DNA of 45,060 bases from Prosthecobacter debontii (lineage in GTDB: Bacteria > Verrucomicrobiota > Verrucomicrobiia > Verrucomicrobiales > Verrucomicrobiaceae). Positions 8,573 to 17,351 of this stretch are shown here, piece by piece (within the stretch, counting starts at the first letter, position 1; each line of letters begins with the position of its first letter). The notes under the pieces are model-generated. The model saw only the letters and a program-made list of their open reading frames with translations. It did no database searches and was not told the DNA's origin. The stretch covers positions 1 to 45,060 of the forward strand of contig CAMAQH010000032.1 of NCBI GenBank assembly GCA_945860295.1, in the 5' to 3' direction. The translations under genes and the position numbers were made by a program.

Positions 8573-9304
8573 ATGGACCAGCCTGCACTATCGACGCACG
8601 ACACACCCATTATTTGCCGCGTCACGCCTTGGTATTTTAAGCGCATGGGTATGATGGCAGCAATGCTTGCCGCCTTTGGACTCTACTTCATCTATGACGG
8701 CAAAATTGGCTATCCAAAAGCTAACGGCATCGCCGACAAAAAAACTTGGTTTGAAGAATCCGTACTGAAAAGCTTCGATGAAGCCAAGGCCGGCGGAAAA
8801 CTGGAGGCTTGGCTGGCCGATGCCAAAACCCAAGACTGGCCTACGGGGCGTGATGGTGAGCCACCGCGTTGGGTCTCGTATGCCGCAAAAAATGGCTGGC
8901 CAGAGAAGCCGCACCGCTACACGGACAAGGAGATTGTAGATCAGTTCTGGTGGGGCGGCGGCACAATGCTCGTTAGTCTGGCCGTCGGCATCCTCATCCT
9001 GCTCAACAAAAACAAAATCCTGCGTGGTGAAATTGATCACCTCATCACGCCTGATGGAAAAAAGGTGCTGTATGCAGAAGCCTTCCGCGTGGACAAGCGA
9101 CTCTGGGATAACAAAGGACTCGCCTATGTTTGGCACCGACCTGCCGCGGGTGGTAAGGAAGTTAAAGCGGTCATTGACGATCTAAAATATGGCGGAGCCG
9201 TGAATGTTCTGAACCTCTTACTGACTCAGTTCAAAGGCGAACTCGTCGAGAAGATCACTGAACCCGCTACCCCAAGCACGACAGTAGGTGATGCTGCCGC
9301 TTGA
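8573..9304 (+). CDS. Conserved-looking membrane protein of unknown function
   Basis: This 243-residue protein has two membrane segments: MGMMAAMLAAFGLYFIYDG (near residues 24-42) and TMLVSLAVGILILL (around 131-144). Between them lies about 85 residues of Lys/Glu/Trp-rich extracytoplasmic or cytoplasmic domain (segment DWPTGRDGEPPRWVSYAAKN). The C-terminal domain contains RVDKRLWDNKGLAYVW and ends in a Thr/Ala/Pro tail. I do not recognise a named family. I chose ATG 8573 over an upstream TTG at 8561. It sits between the small cytochrome c gene and acpP; no shared function can be claimed. Confidence 0.7.
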   Translation: MDQPALSTHDTPIICRVTPWYFKRMGMMAAMLAAFGLYFIYDGKIGYPKANGIADKKTWFEESVLKSFDEAKAGGKLEAWLADAKTQDWPTGRDGEPPRWVSYAAKNGWPEKPHRYTDKEIVDQFWWGGGTMLVSLAVGILILLNKNKILRGEIDHLITPDGKKVLYAEAFRVDKRLWDNKGLAYVWHRPAAGGKEVKAVIDDLKYGGAVNVLNLLLTQFKGELVEKITEPATPSTTVGDAAA

Positions 9305-9409
9305 AACAGTTTATTGGCAAGCTTTTGACCAACGGGAAAAAAGACCTAATTCGCCCTTGCCAAAGATAAACCAGCCGCTAACTCTCCGCCACACAACCCC
9401 CTCTAAAAT

Positions 9410-9649
9410 ATGGCAGACAACATCTTTGACAAAGTCCGTGACATCATCGTCGAACAGCTCGGCGTAAACCCAGAACAGGTGACTATGGAAGCCAAGTTCA
9501 TCGAAGACCTCGGAGCTGATTCCCTGGACACCGTAGAACTCGTCATGGCCTTCGAAGAAGAGTTCGGTATCGACGTTCCTGATGAAGAAGCTGAAAAGCT
9601 TCAATCCGTGGGTGACGTGGTCCGTTACGTCGAAGAGAACGCCGAGTAA
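9410..9649 (+). CDS. acpP: Acyl carrier protein
   Basis: This 79-residue acidic protein carries acyl chains in fatty acid synthesis in the cytoplasm. The phosphopantetheine site is Ser38 in [19 protein letters not shown]; the remainder, [13 protein letters not shown] (here [20 protein letters not shown]), matches the family throughout. It is not clustered with fabD/fabG/fabF here: its neighbours are a membrane protein and a Ste24-type protease. A strong terminator follows within 30 bases, so it is probably transcribed alone or with the upstream gene. No Shine-Dalgarno sequence is visible. Confidence 0.96.
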   Translation: MADNIFDKVRDIIVEQLGVNPEQVTMEAKFIEDLGADSLDTVELVMAFEEEFGIDVPDEEAEKLQSVGDVVRYVEENAE

Positions 9650-9678
9650 TCGCGCGCCTCATCATCTCTCATTTCTAC

Positions 9679-9716
9679 AAGCAGGCGGGAATCCGCCTGC
9701 TTTTTTTGTTTTTTCA
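9679..9716 (+). terminator. Rho-independent terminator after acpP
   Basis: GCAGGCGG (9681-9688) pairs perfectly with CCGCCTGC (9693-9700) around GAAT, followed by TTTTTTTGTTTTTT. Confidence 0.95.
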
Positions 9717-9739
9717 CCGCCACAGCTACCACACAACTT

Positions 9740-10978
9740 ATGACTTTCTCCAATCCCTGGTTCATCGCCGCCGTCATGGGTGTTCTGGGCGTTTTCCATC
9801 TCGAATTCCTCACCACTCTGCTCAACCTGAAACGTCTTGGCAAACCGCTCTCACCAGCACTTGCCGAGATCTTCCCAAAAGAAACCCAGGAGAAACTCAC
9901 TGCCTACATCATCGATGGCAAACGCGTCGGCTTCATCCGCGATGTCACCATGCTCGGCTTACTCATGGTTTTTTGGTTGCTTGGCGGATTTGGGCGCCTG
10001 CAAAATTGGGCCGTCTTGCTCGGTCACGGTCCCGTTGAGACGAGTGTACTCGTCATCGCCATCATAATGCTCGTGCAAACATGGCTCACCTTGCCCTTCG
10101 AGATCTGGGACACATTCGGAGTCGAAGCCAAGCACGGCTTTAATCGCACCACCCTGCGGACCTTCATCGCCGATCACCTCAAGGGACTCGCCCTCATGGT
10201 CCTCATCGGTCTGCCCGTGGCCTGGATCGTCGCCTGGTTCTTTCAAACACAGGCCTGGGCAGCGTTTTATGCCTGGATATTCATGGCCAGCTTCAGCGTG
10301 CTCATGACCTTTCTGGCTCCGCGTGTCATCATGCCCCTGTTTCTCCAATTCAAACCCATGGCGGCTGGTGAACTGCGTGACGCCATCTTTGCACTTGCTG
10401 AAAAGCTGCACTTTCCCGTGAAGGAAGTCAGTATCGTCGATGGCTCCCGCCGATCCTCGAAAGGCAATGCCTTCTTTGCAGGCTTCGGCAAAACTCGCCG
10501 CATCGCTCTTTATGACACCCTGCTCTCCAGCCACAACACCGAAGAGATCGTCGCCATCCTCGCTCACGAAATCGGCCACAACAAATGCCGTCATGTACCC
10601 GTCCATCTCGCACTAGGTCTTGCCGAAATGGGCCTCATGCTCGGACTTCTAGGCTGGGTCTTAAAGTCGCCCGGCTTCTTCGCCGCCTACGGAGTTTCAG
10701 GCACGCCCATTGGTATGGGACTCATCCTCTTCGGCATCATGTATCAGCCGTTCGGCCTCATCACCGGCCTTCTCGGTCTCGCCATCAGCCGCAGGCACGA
10801 GTTCGAAGCAGACGCCTTCGCGGCAAAAGCCGTCGGCAGTTCCCAGCCCTTGATTGATGGCCTGAAAAAACTCTCGCGTGACCACCTCTCCCACCCCCAG
10901 CCACACCCGCTCGCCGTCCTACTCCACTACAGCCACCCACCACTCGGAGAGAGGCTGACTGCATTGTCAAAATATTGA
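9740..10978 (+). CDS. M48 family (Ste24/CAAX-protease type) zinc metalloprotease
   Basis: This 412-residue integral membrane peptidase shows the zinc site HEIGH at residues 276-280 in ILAHEIGHNKCRH, and the third ligand Glu in RRHEFEADAFA (around residue 354). Several membrane segments precede and follow it, and FMPEIWDTF-like features of Ste24 appear as FEIWDTFGVEAKHGFN. Bacterial members cleave or quality-control membrane proteins; the exact substrate is unknown. It follows the acpP terminator by about 25 bases, so it needs its own promoter in that short gap or readthrough. Its stop is one base from the convergent stop of mgtE. Confidence 0.9.
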   Translation: MTFSNPWFIAAVMGVLGVFHLEFLTTLLNLKRLGKPLSPALAEIFPKETQEKLTAYIIDGKRVGFIRDVTMLGLLMVFWLLGGFGRLQNWAVLLGHGPVETSVLVIAIIMLVQTWLTLPFEIWDTFGVEAKHGFNRTTLRTFIADHLKGLALMVLIGLPVAWIVAWFFQTQAWAAFYAWIFMASFSVLMTFLAPRVIMPLFLQFKPMAAGELRDAIFALAEKLHFPVKEVSIVDGSRRSSKGNAFFAGFGKTRRIALYDTLLSSHNTEEIVAILAHEIGHNKCRHVPVHLALGLAEMGLMLGLLGWVLKSPGFFAAYGVSGTPIGMGLILFGIMYQPFGLITGLLGLAISRRHEFEADAFAAKAVGSSQPLIDGLKKLSRDHLSHPQPHPLAVLLHYSHPPLGERLTALSKY

Positions 10979-10979
10979 C

Positions 10980-12185
10980 TCACTTCACAAAGAAAGTCGC
11001 CAGCCCGAGGAAGGATCCCATGCTGACGACATCTGTCGCGGTGGTGAGAAAGATGCTGGAGGCAGTGGCTGGATCAGCTCCGACTTTGCGCAGGATCAGC
11101 GGGATCATGGCACCACTGAGGCCGCTGATGATGCAACTAATGACCATCGCCAACCAAACCACGCCAGCGAGGCTCAGCGCGCTCGGGTTTCCCTGGATCC
11201 GTGCATAGATAAACATGCCGATCGCAGCACTGATGCCGACCAAGACTCCATTGAGCAAACCGAGTAGTCCCTCTTTGATCACGAGACGTTTTTCATCGCC
11301 ACTTTTCAGATCGCCCATCGTCATGCCACGCAGAGCTACCGCAAGAGCCTGACAACCCGTGTTTCCAGACTGCCCGGCGAGGACCGGTAGAAAGACAGCC
11401 AGTAACACGATGCGATCCAGGGTGTCCGCGAAGATGCCAACCACGGCAGCGGCGACGAATGCGGTGAGCAAATTCACCTGCAACCATGGGTGCCTGAACT
11501 TCAAGCTCGTAAATAAAGGCGTATTCAGTCGCTCCTCCTTTTCGACACCAACCATCGTTCCTGCTTGGGCACTGATCTCGATGGCTCGGGCCTCGAAAAG
11601 ATTCTGTCCGCGCACCAGACCCATCAGACGGCCTTCAGCATCACAAACTGGATAGACGGGAATGTGGCGATTCACCGTGAGCTTCATGGCATCCGTCAAA
11701 CCCATGCTCGGTTGCAGAGCAAAGATGTTTTTGTACATCACCTCCGAAATTAAAGTCTCAGGCTGGCCAAGCATGAGATCGCGAAAAACAAGAATTCCGA
11801 GAAGTTTGTTATCTTCATCGGTGACATAGCCATAGGTGATGAAGGCACGCTTGGTGAGATTACGCAAAGCCTCGATGGTTTCATGAATGGTCATGGTCGG
11901 ACGAAACACCGCTGCTGGGGTCTCCATCAACCAACCCACACTGTCTTCAGGATACTGGCGATTACTTACCCACTGGTTGGCCTTCTCGATAGGTGCGGCA
12001 GCGATAACTTTACTCCGATGTCCCTCGGCCATCACATGGAGCATCTGCTGAGCGACCATGGGATTTAGAGCTTCTAAAACAAACGCAACATCTTCAGGCG
12101 AATGCTTCTCTAGCAAAGCCGCCGCCGCATGAGGGGCATAACCGTGAATTTGACCTAGCAATTTGGCCTGGATCTCTTTGCTCAT
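10980..12185 (-). CDS. mgtE: MgtE-type Mg2+ transporter
   Basis: This 401-residue protein has the MgtE layout. An N-terminal helical domain (residues 1-125) with HSPEDVAFVLEAL is followed by two CBS domains (about 130-250; ILVFRDLMLG and LMGLVRGQNLFEARAIEI). The membrane domain starts near residue 265 and carries VLAGQSGNTGCQALAVALRGM, the pore-region signature. The cytosolic domains sense Mg2+ and gate the channel. It is slightly shorter than the usual 450 residues, mainly at the N terminus. It is convergent with the M48 protease and has no obvious operon partner. Confidence 0.92.
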   Translation of the reverse strand: MSKEIQAKLLGQIHGYAPHAAAALLEKHSPEDVAFVLEALNPMVAQQMLHVMAEGHRSKVIAAAPIEKANQWVSNRQYPEDSVGWLMETPAAVFRPTMTIHETIEALRNLTKRAFITYGYVTDEDNKLLGILVFRDLMLGQPETLISEVMYKNIFALQPSMGLTDAMKLTVNRHIPVYPVCDAEGRLMGLVRGQNLFEARAIEISAQAGTMVGVEKEERLNTPLFTSLKFRHPWLQVNLLTAFVAAAVVGIFADTLDRIVLLAVFLPVLAGQSGNTGCQALAVALRGMTMGDLKSGDEKRLVIKEGLLGLLNGVLVGISAAIGMFIYARIQGNPSALSLAGVVWLAMVISCIISGLSGAMIPLILRKVGADPATASSIFLTTATDVVSMGSFLGLATFFVK

Positions 12186-12233
12186 GGGGATCGATTAAAG
12201 CCGCTCTGCACCAGATGTCCAAGGCTGGCTCGC

Positions 12234-13694
12234 TCAGTTCGTATCTTTTCCCAAAGGGCGCACAGCCGTCGGCACCACCTTCTTCAGCGTGTCTCCCAAC
12301 TCCGCACGTAGCGGTTCAGCCAGCTTCTTTAGACGCTCAACAACCTCAGGATGCAGTGCGCTGACATCCTTCGTTTCACCGATGTCTGCATTCAGATTGT
12401 AGAGTGCTAACTCTTGCTGTGCGACTTTGTAGCCGTGCCGCGTGGCGATCCCCTCAATACCGCTCTGCGTGATCGCCGCCGGTTTCATATTCTCCCAGTT
12501 CGACGGCTTCCCATCGCGTCCTGGCTCTGCGTGTGGCGTGATGTAGGGATGCGGAAAATGCAGTTTCCATTCGCCACTGCGGATCGCTTGCAGCTCTGAG
12601 CCAGCATAGAAAACCACGGACTCATGCGGTGACTTCGCGCCTTCTTTGCCGAACCAAATATCCGTCACATCCTTGCCATCGGTTTTCTGAACTGACTCTG
12701 GCGAACCCAGCCATTTCGTCAGCGTCGGCATCACATCCATCTCCGTGAGCACCTCGTCACAAACCTTTCCTGCAGGCACTGTGCTAGGCCAATGAGCGAT
12801 GAACGGAACACGCACGCCGCCTTCGTAACTCGTCAGCTTTCCCTCACGCAATGGAGCCGCGCTACCCGCATGATTGCCGTAGCTCAGGAAAGGACCATTG
12901 TCGGAGAAGAACAGCACCAACGTGTTATCCGCGATGCCCGCCTGCTGCACCGCTGCTAGGATCAGGCCCACGCTCCAGTCCAGTTCCTCCACCACATCGG
13001 CATACAGCCCGTGCGGTGATTTCCCTTTGAAGCGCTCCGAGGCAAAGATGGGCACATGCGGCATGACATGCGGCACATAGAGCAAGAAGGGCTTGTCCTC
13101 ATGGCGGCGGATGAAGCTCACCGCCTTCTCCGTGATGCGGCGCGTGAATTGACTCTGATCCGGGTCGGTTTCGATCACCTTCTCATCCTCATAAAGTGGC
13201 AACGGCGGCATCTCAGCGGCGAGACTCGGGTGATACTTGCTGTTGTCATTCGAGTAGGGGATGCCCCAGAATTCATCGAAGCCATTCTTTAGCGGATGAA
13301 ACATCGGAGCGGTGCCGAGATGCCATTTGCCAAAGGCTGCCGTCGCATAGCCCTGCTGCTTCAGCATCTCTGGCAGCAGCCATTCATCAGGATGAATCCC
13401 CTCTTTGCTCGTGTGATTCAGCGCGCCCTGCATCGACACACGATTTGGATAGCAGCCCGTCATCAGCGCCGCGCGTGATGCGCTACACACAGCCTGCGCC
13501 ACATAGAAGGAGGTGAATCGCGTTCCTTGAGCCGCCATCGTGTCGAGGTTAGGCGTGCGGATCGTCTTGCTGCCAAAGCAGCCAAGGTCCGAGTAGCCCA
13601 GATCGTCGGCGAGGATGATGATGACATTTGGCTTCGCTGCCGATATAAGCAGAGGGCAAAGGGCGACGAAGAAAAACACAGAGCGCAAAAACAT
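12234..13694 (-). CDS. Secreted arylsulfatase-type sulfatase
   Basis: This 486-residue protein has a signal peptide (MFLRSVFFFVALCPLLISAA). The alkaline-phosphatase-like sulfatase core starts NVIIILADDLGYSDLGCFG (metal-binding Asp30/31) and contains AVCSASRAALMTG, where Cys70 is the residue converted to formylglycine (C-x-A/P-x-R motif). FGKWHLG and FFSDNGP are further metal and substrate motifs. Verrucomicrobia typically carry many such enzymes to remove sulfate from algal or host polysaccharides; the substrate here is unknown. No formylglycine-generating enzyme is in the window. The next minus-strand gene upstream is about 70 bases away and encodes a secreted protein of unknown function. 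Confidence 0.92.
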   Translation of the reverse strand: MFLRSVFFFVALCPLLISAAKPNVIIILADDLGYSDLGCFGSKTIRTPNLDTMAAQGTRFTSFYVAQAVCSASRAALMTGCYPNRVSMQGALNHTSKEGIHPDEWLLPEMLKQQGYATAAFGKWHLGTAPMFHPLKNGFDEFWGIPYSNDNSKYHPSLAAEMPPLPLYEDEKVIETDPDQSQFTRRITEKAVSFIRRHEDKPFLLYVPHVMPHVPIFASERFKGKSPHGLYADVVEELDWSVGLILAAVQQAGIADNTLVLFFSDNGPFLSYGNHAGSAAPLREGKLTSYEGGVRVPFIAHWPSTVPAGKVCDEVLTEMDVMPTLTKWLGSPESVQKTDGKDVTDIWFGKEGAKSPHESVVFYAGSELQAIRSGEWKLHFPHPYITPHAEPGRDGKPSNWENMKPAAITQSGIEGIATRHGYKVAQQELALYNLNADIGETKDVSALHPEVVERLKKLAEPLRAELGDTLKKVVPTAVRPLGKDTN

Positions 13695-13763
13695 GACAAA
13701 CTCATAAACGCCTTCGCGTGCATTCTGTCACGAGAAGAAGATGTTTTCTCCATCCCAAATCAA

Positions 13764-14801
13764 TCAGCCTTCTGGCACAGGCGCGCCGCGATAGATGCCA
13801 TCAAACCATCCCCGACCAGCGCTACGCTGTGCCTGCTCAGTCGTGACCTGTAAATAGCGACCAATCTTCTTCAGCCGAATACGGGCTAGCTTGCTGGGAT
13901 CAGTGACCTCTGCATCAACCACCGTAAACTCAACGGAAAGATCGCCATTCTTCGCCGTCACGATTTTGTCAGGAGGAGCCGTGGCATCGAGTGTGCCTGC
14001 CTCGGGTTCATTGATGCGCTGGCTGGACAATGCGAGGCGCAGCTTTCCATCCTTGCTAAGCCTAAGACTGGCGTGGCCTCCGCCCATATCATCGTATTCA
14101 CCGTCCCAACCCAGGCCCGTCTTGGGATCGGGCATTGTGTTGATGAAGTAATACCCCTGCGCTGTGGCCTGAGCGAGATAGAGCCAATACTCGGCAGGCT
14201 TTTCTGATGTGTCCGACGCAGCCTTGCCTTTAGTTTCTGAGATAGAAGAAACTATTCCCGTGGCTGCATCCATCCAGCGCTGGCGTAGCGCAGGCCACTG
14301 TTCTTTCCACAAGGAAAGTGCAGGTCGATCACCCGCCTGCCAACTCTTTGTGGCAGTCTTGAGATTCTCGATCAGGCGATTATTCGCCGCCTGAAATTCC
14401 TTCTTGGCCAACTGTAAATATTTCGTGTCACTGGCATGTCGGAACTCACCGTTGATACCCGCATCCATAGGCTCCCTCTGACCAGGTTTAAAAGCGATCT
14501 TCACTTTCGATTCACTGATCTCGGCGATGAACAAAGTTCCGCGATCTTCCCCCTCACCCACGATGCGAGAAAACTGCAACACCTTATCTTTTCGTAACCC
14601 ATTCCCCACCCATGTTGCCGCTGAGCCTGGATCTGAGGCAAAGCGAAACGTGATCTCCGTGTTGCCAAACTCAGCCTTCTTCAGTGTGACATGACGCATC
14701 GTGGCCTCATCAAAGTAATGTACACTTTCCTGGGCTGACAGGGCAGAACACAGGACCAAAGATGTGAGAAAAAACAGGAGCATCCGCATGACAGACATCA
14801 T
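13764..14801 (-). CDS. Secreted protein of unknown function
   Basis: This protein of about 345 residues has a signal peptide (MRMLLFFLTSLVLCSALSA, cleaved before QES). The mature part has no family I recognise. Its first part looks beta-rich, a central part is helical (segments LQLAKKEFQAANNRLIENL and WLYLAQATAQGYYF), and the C-terminal part contains WDGEYDDMGGGHASL, followed by a likely beta sandwich (LRLALSSQRINEPEAG). Three possible starts exist (14801, 14798, 14789); all keep the signal peptide, and an earlier ATG at 14849 adds a leader before it. It lies between the sulfatase and a decayed PQQ-repeat gene. Confidence 0.65.
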   Translation of the reverse strand: MMSVMRMLLFFLTSLVLCSALSAQESVHYFDEATMRHVTLKKAEFGNTEITFRFASDPGSAATWVGNGLRKDKVLQFSRIVGEGEDRGTLFIAEISESKVKIAFKPGQREPMDAGINGEFRHASDTKYLQLAKKEFQAANNRLIENLKTATKSWQAGDRPALSLWKEQWPALRQRWMDAATGIVSSISETKGKAASDTSEKPAEYWLYLAQATAQGYYFINTMPDPKTGLGWDGEYDDMGGGHASLRLSKDGKLRLALSSQRINEPEAGTLDATAPPDKIVTAKNGDLSVEFTVVDAEVTDPSKLARIRLKKIGRYLQVTTEQAQRSAGRGWFDGIYRGAPVPEG

Positions 14802-14881
14802 TTCACACGGGGTTACTCTGCATGGCAAGCACTCACTTGCACTCATCACCGCTCCGCCACGCCACCTTTGATCTCTTTAGC

Positions 14882-15469
14882 TTAATTACTCAGGACTTCG
14901 TTGCCGCAGAGCGCGGTCTGGTGAGCATCATCGGGATTAGCCTGCGCAGGCACGAGTTCGAGCAGCAAGTTATTCGTCACAGCGATCCGCTCGGACTCCT
15001 CGACCCAGACGTGTTTGGTGCCGCCAGTTTTCACGGTCACATCCAGAGCCTTCATCACCGTCTTGCCCTGAAGCTGCACTTCAAAGACACACTGGCCGGG
15101 CTTGTCGCCTTCAGGTACGGCGAAGTAGGGGGCTCCATTGGCACTGTAAAAGCCCCAACTCATGCCATCCGCGCGCGGCTCGAAGACGATGATCGAAGCG
15201 ATGGAGAAAAGACAGACGCAGCCTGCGCTAGCCTCTGGCGCCATGACGAGACCATTGGCAGGAATGGTGTTGATCCAGCAGCCGAGGCGCTGGCCGGCAG
15301 TGGTTTTCCAGCGGCGTGTTTAAATGCCTGGACATTCCTTCCAGCGTGCTGCGAGCGATGCCTTGAGCGCCTCTTCCGTGTGACCAACTCGGCTATTGTC
15401 ATGCAGATAAGTAGGCCAGTCGGCGCGTGCAGAGGAGAGAATGAGCAGGAAGAGAAGGGACTGGCGCAT
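14882..15469 (-). pseudogene. PQQ-repeat (BamB-like) secreted protein gene reduced to its two ends
   Basis: From ATG at 15469 the minus strand reads a signal peptide (MRQSLLFLLILSSARA), then DWPTYLHDNSRVGHTEEALK, the usual opening of secreted Verrucomicrobial/Planctomycete PQQ-repeat proteins, and stops at a TAA (15319-15321). In the same frame, directly after the stop, it resumes with RRWKTTAGQRLGCWINTIPA, NGLVMAPEASAGCVCLFSI and more, up to the TAA at 14882-14884; this matches the far C-terminal part of the same family. The hundreds of residues of beta-propeller expected between are missing. So a large internal deletion joined the ends in frame apart from the stop. The family assignment rests on recognition; the in-frame stop is directly visible. 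Confidence 0.7.
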
Positions 15470-15577
15470 GGTCAAAGTAAAACGCATCATTTAGAGGAGA
15501 TTATCCGTGACTTGCATGGAGATCGGAGTCGTGACACCATCCAAACATGACGACTGCCTTCTCTTACCCTCGACCGG

Positions 15578-15814
15578 TTGTTTGATCCCGCACACCCTTT
15601 CCTAACTGGTGATGGAGCGCGCATGCTAGTCGAACTGCGAACCGATCCTGAGACAGAGGCACGCATGGAAATCCTGGCTGGAAAGGCAAACGAAGGCACT
15701 CTCAGTGTCGAGGAACGCCGCGAGTATGAGTCATGGGTGCGCGCCGGCTCCATGATGTCCATCCTTCAAGCCAAGGCACGCCTGTATCTGAAACGCCTCG
15801 CCCAGCCCGTGTGA
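15578..15814 (+). CDS. Small protein paired with HNH endonuclease
   Basis: This protein of about 78 residues probably starts at TTG 15578 (MFDPAHPFLTGDG); no ATG is in frame upstream. The core is helical: TDPETEARMEILAGKANEGT, then EERREYESWVRAGSMMSIL and QAKARLYLKRL. Proteins with this E-x-A-R-x-E-x-L-A-x-K-x-N-E-G...EYE...QAKAR pattern are, as I recall, found just upstream of HNH genes in Planctomycetes, Verrucomicrobia and cyanobacteria; I cannot verify this here. Its stop overlaps the HNH start (TGATG), so the two are translationally coupled. A toxin-antitoxin-like or nuclease-inhibitor role is possible but unproven. Confidence 0.6.
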   Translation: MFDPAHPFLTGDGARMLVELRTDPETEARMEILAGKANEGTLSVEERREYESWVRAGSMMSILQAKARLYLKRLAQPV

Positions 15815-16215
15815 TGGATACGCGACTGAGGCTACAGGTGTGCGAGCGAGCCGACAGTCGCTGCGAATACTGTCGGCTGCGGCAGGCGCTCGAGCCGACG
15901 CGGACGTTTCATGTCGAGCACATCATTGCCCGGCAGCACCCTGGCACGGATGATCTGGAGAATCTCGCGCTGGCGTGCCAGCTCTGCAATTTGCTCAAAG
16001 GACCCAATCTCACGAGTCGCGATCCTGACACCAATTGCCTGACACGCTTGTTCCACCCAAGAGAAGATGTCTGGAAAGAACACTTTCAAATCGACGGCTC
16101 ATACATTTTAGGTCTCACTGACACGGGGCGAACGACTATCTGGCTGCTGGAGATGAACTGCGCGGAGCGCACTGCACTACGAGCGGTGCTGCAAGAAGCG
16201 GGCGAGTGGCCCTGA
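15814..16215 (+). CDS. HNH endonuclease
   Basis: This is a compact 133-residue nuclease. A first zinc pair, CEYC (residues 17-20), precedes FHVEHIIARQHPGTDDLEN (HNH core with His36 and Asn50), and a second pair, CQLC (55-58), with CNLLKG completes the site. The rest (segment FHPREDVWKEHFQIDGSYI) is typical of stand-alone HNH proteins of this subgroup. I chose ATG 15814, which overlaps the stop of the small upstream gene, over an ATG at 15733 that would lie inside that gene. Likely a DNA nuclease in defence or mobile-element biology; the target is not predictable. Confidence 0.85.
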   Translation: MDTRLRLQVCERADSRCEYCRLRQALEPTRTFHVEHIIARQHPGTDDLENLALACQLCNLLKGPNLTSRDPDTNCLTRLFHPREDVWKEHFQIDGSYILGLTDTGRTTIWLLEMNCAERTALRAVLQEAGEWP

Positions 16216-16218
16216 TCT

Positions 16219-17349
16219 ATGCATGATGATTCGCTCCGCCCCGCTTTGATAATGAGCATTCCTTCACGCAACCTGCCAATTCCAAAATTCCTTCTACTCA
16301 TGGTAGGATGCTTAACGGCGGCGGCTTGGGCCTGCTCGGTGCCAGTGTTTCGTTATGCATTGGAGCATTGGGAGGCCGATCCTTTTCAAGCCATCATTTT
16401 TCACCGCAGCGCGCTCAGTGCCCAGCAACAGTCACAAATCCAAGCCCTGCGGTCCAAGGCTGACGATCCCGTGCGACCAAACATCAGCGTCACTCATGTG
16501 GATGTCGCTTCAGAGATGAGTCCTGAGTTACTCGATGTCTGGAAGCAGCAAGCGCAGGCTACCGCGCTGCCTCAACTCGTGCTGCGTTTCCCGCGCAGCA
16601 GTGGTTTAAACACGACGATCACTACGGCTGCACTCGCTGATGCCGAAAGGCTTCATCTCACAAACTCGCCCGCCCGCCAAGAAATTGTCGAGCGACTAGG
16701 TGATGGCCAATGCGCCGTTTGGGTCATGCTAGACTCTGGTGATGCTGTGCGTGATGGCGCTACGGCCAAGCTTCTACAGGATCGACTCGATTACCTCATG
16801 AGTATCATGTCGCTGCCGGAGTTGGATCAATTAGACATTGCCAATGGCCTCGTCTCCGTCAGCCAGGGTGATTTGCGTCTGGAGTTCTCATTGCTTCGCA
16901 TCTCCCGAAACGATGCTGCCGAGAATACCTTCACTCAGATGCTGCTGAGCACCGAGCCAGATCTTGCCGCTGTTCGCGAACCCATCGTCTTCCCAATCTT
17001 TGGCCGGGGCCGTGCTCTGTATGCGCTCGTTGGGAAAGGCATCCAGGCTGAAACCATCGAGCAGGCCGCGACATTCCTCATCGGCAAATGCTCCTGCCAG
17101 GTGAAGGAACAAAACCCCGGCACCGATCTGCTGCTGACGGCGGATTGGAATGCCCTCGCCAAAGCCTCGCCGCTGCAGAAGCGCGAGTTGCCGAGCCTCG
17201 CTCATCTCGCCCAAGCCGCCGCGCCTATCACCGTGACCACGCAGCCGCAGGCTGCTTCGGTGTCAAAGAAAGGTCTCTCTCCCCGCCTCGTGCTGCTTCT
17301 CATCATCGCCATTCTTGGTGCAGGTCTGGTTGTGAAGAAAATCCTCTGA
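16219..17349 (+). CDS. Membrane-anchored periplasmic protein of unknown function
   Basis: This 376-residue protein has an N-terminal membrane segment or signal peptide (FLLLMVGCLTAAAWACSV), followed by PVFRYALEHWEADPFQAIIF. A Cys-Ser-Val-Pro-Val-Phe-Arg-Tyr-Ala-Leu motif is one I associate with Planctomycete/Verrucomicrobial proteins encoded beside ABC-type exporters; there is no exporter here. A C-terminal membrane helix (VLLLIIAILGAGLVVKKIL) would anchor it at both ends. The middle resembles a thioredoxin-like or redox-fold domain only loosely. An internal ATG at 16252 is an alternative start. It is 3 bases from the HNH gene and 2 bases before the cupin gene, so it is probably co-transcribed. 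Confidence 0.65.
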   Translation: MHDDSLRPALIMSIPSRNLPIPKFLLLMVGCLTAAAWACSVPVFRYALEHWEADPFQAIIFHRSALSAQQQSQIQALRSKADDPVRPNISVTHVDVASEMSPELLDVWKQQAQATALPQLVLRFPRSSGLNTTITTAALADAERLHLTNSPARQEIVERLGDGQCAVWVMLDSGDAVRDGATAKLLQDRLDYLMSIMSLPELDQLDIANGLVSVSQGDLRLEFSLLRISRNDAAENTFTQMLLSTEPDLAAVREPIVFPIFGRGRALYALVGKGIQAETIEQAATFLIGKCSCQVKEQNPGTDLLLTADWNALAKASPLQKRELPSLAHLAQAAAPITVTTQPQAASVSKKGLSPRLVLLLIIAILGAGLVVKKIL

Positions 17350-17351
17350 CC

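Noticed and set aside
9959..10606. 215-residue minus-strand open frame
   Set aside because: Opposite the M48 protease zinc-site region; a codon-phase artefact.
14822..15550. 242-residue plus-strand open frame
   Set aside because: It lies opposite the PQQ-repeat pseudogene, whose minus-strand translation shows a signal peptide and family-like blocks; the plus translation has no such features.
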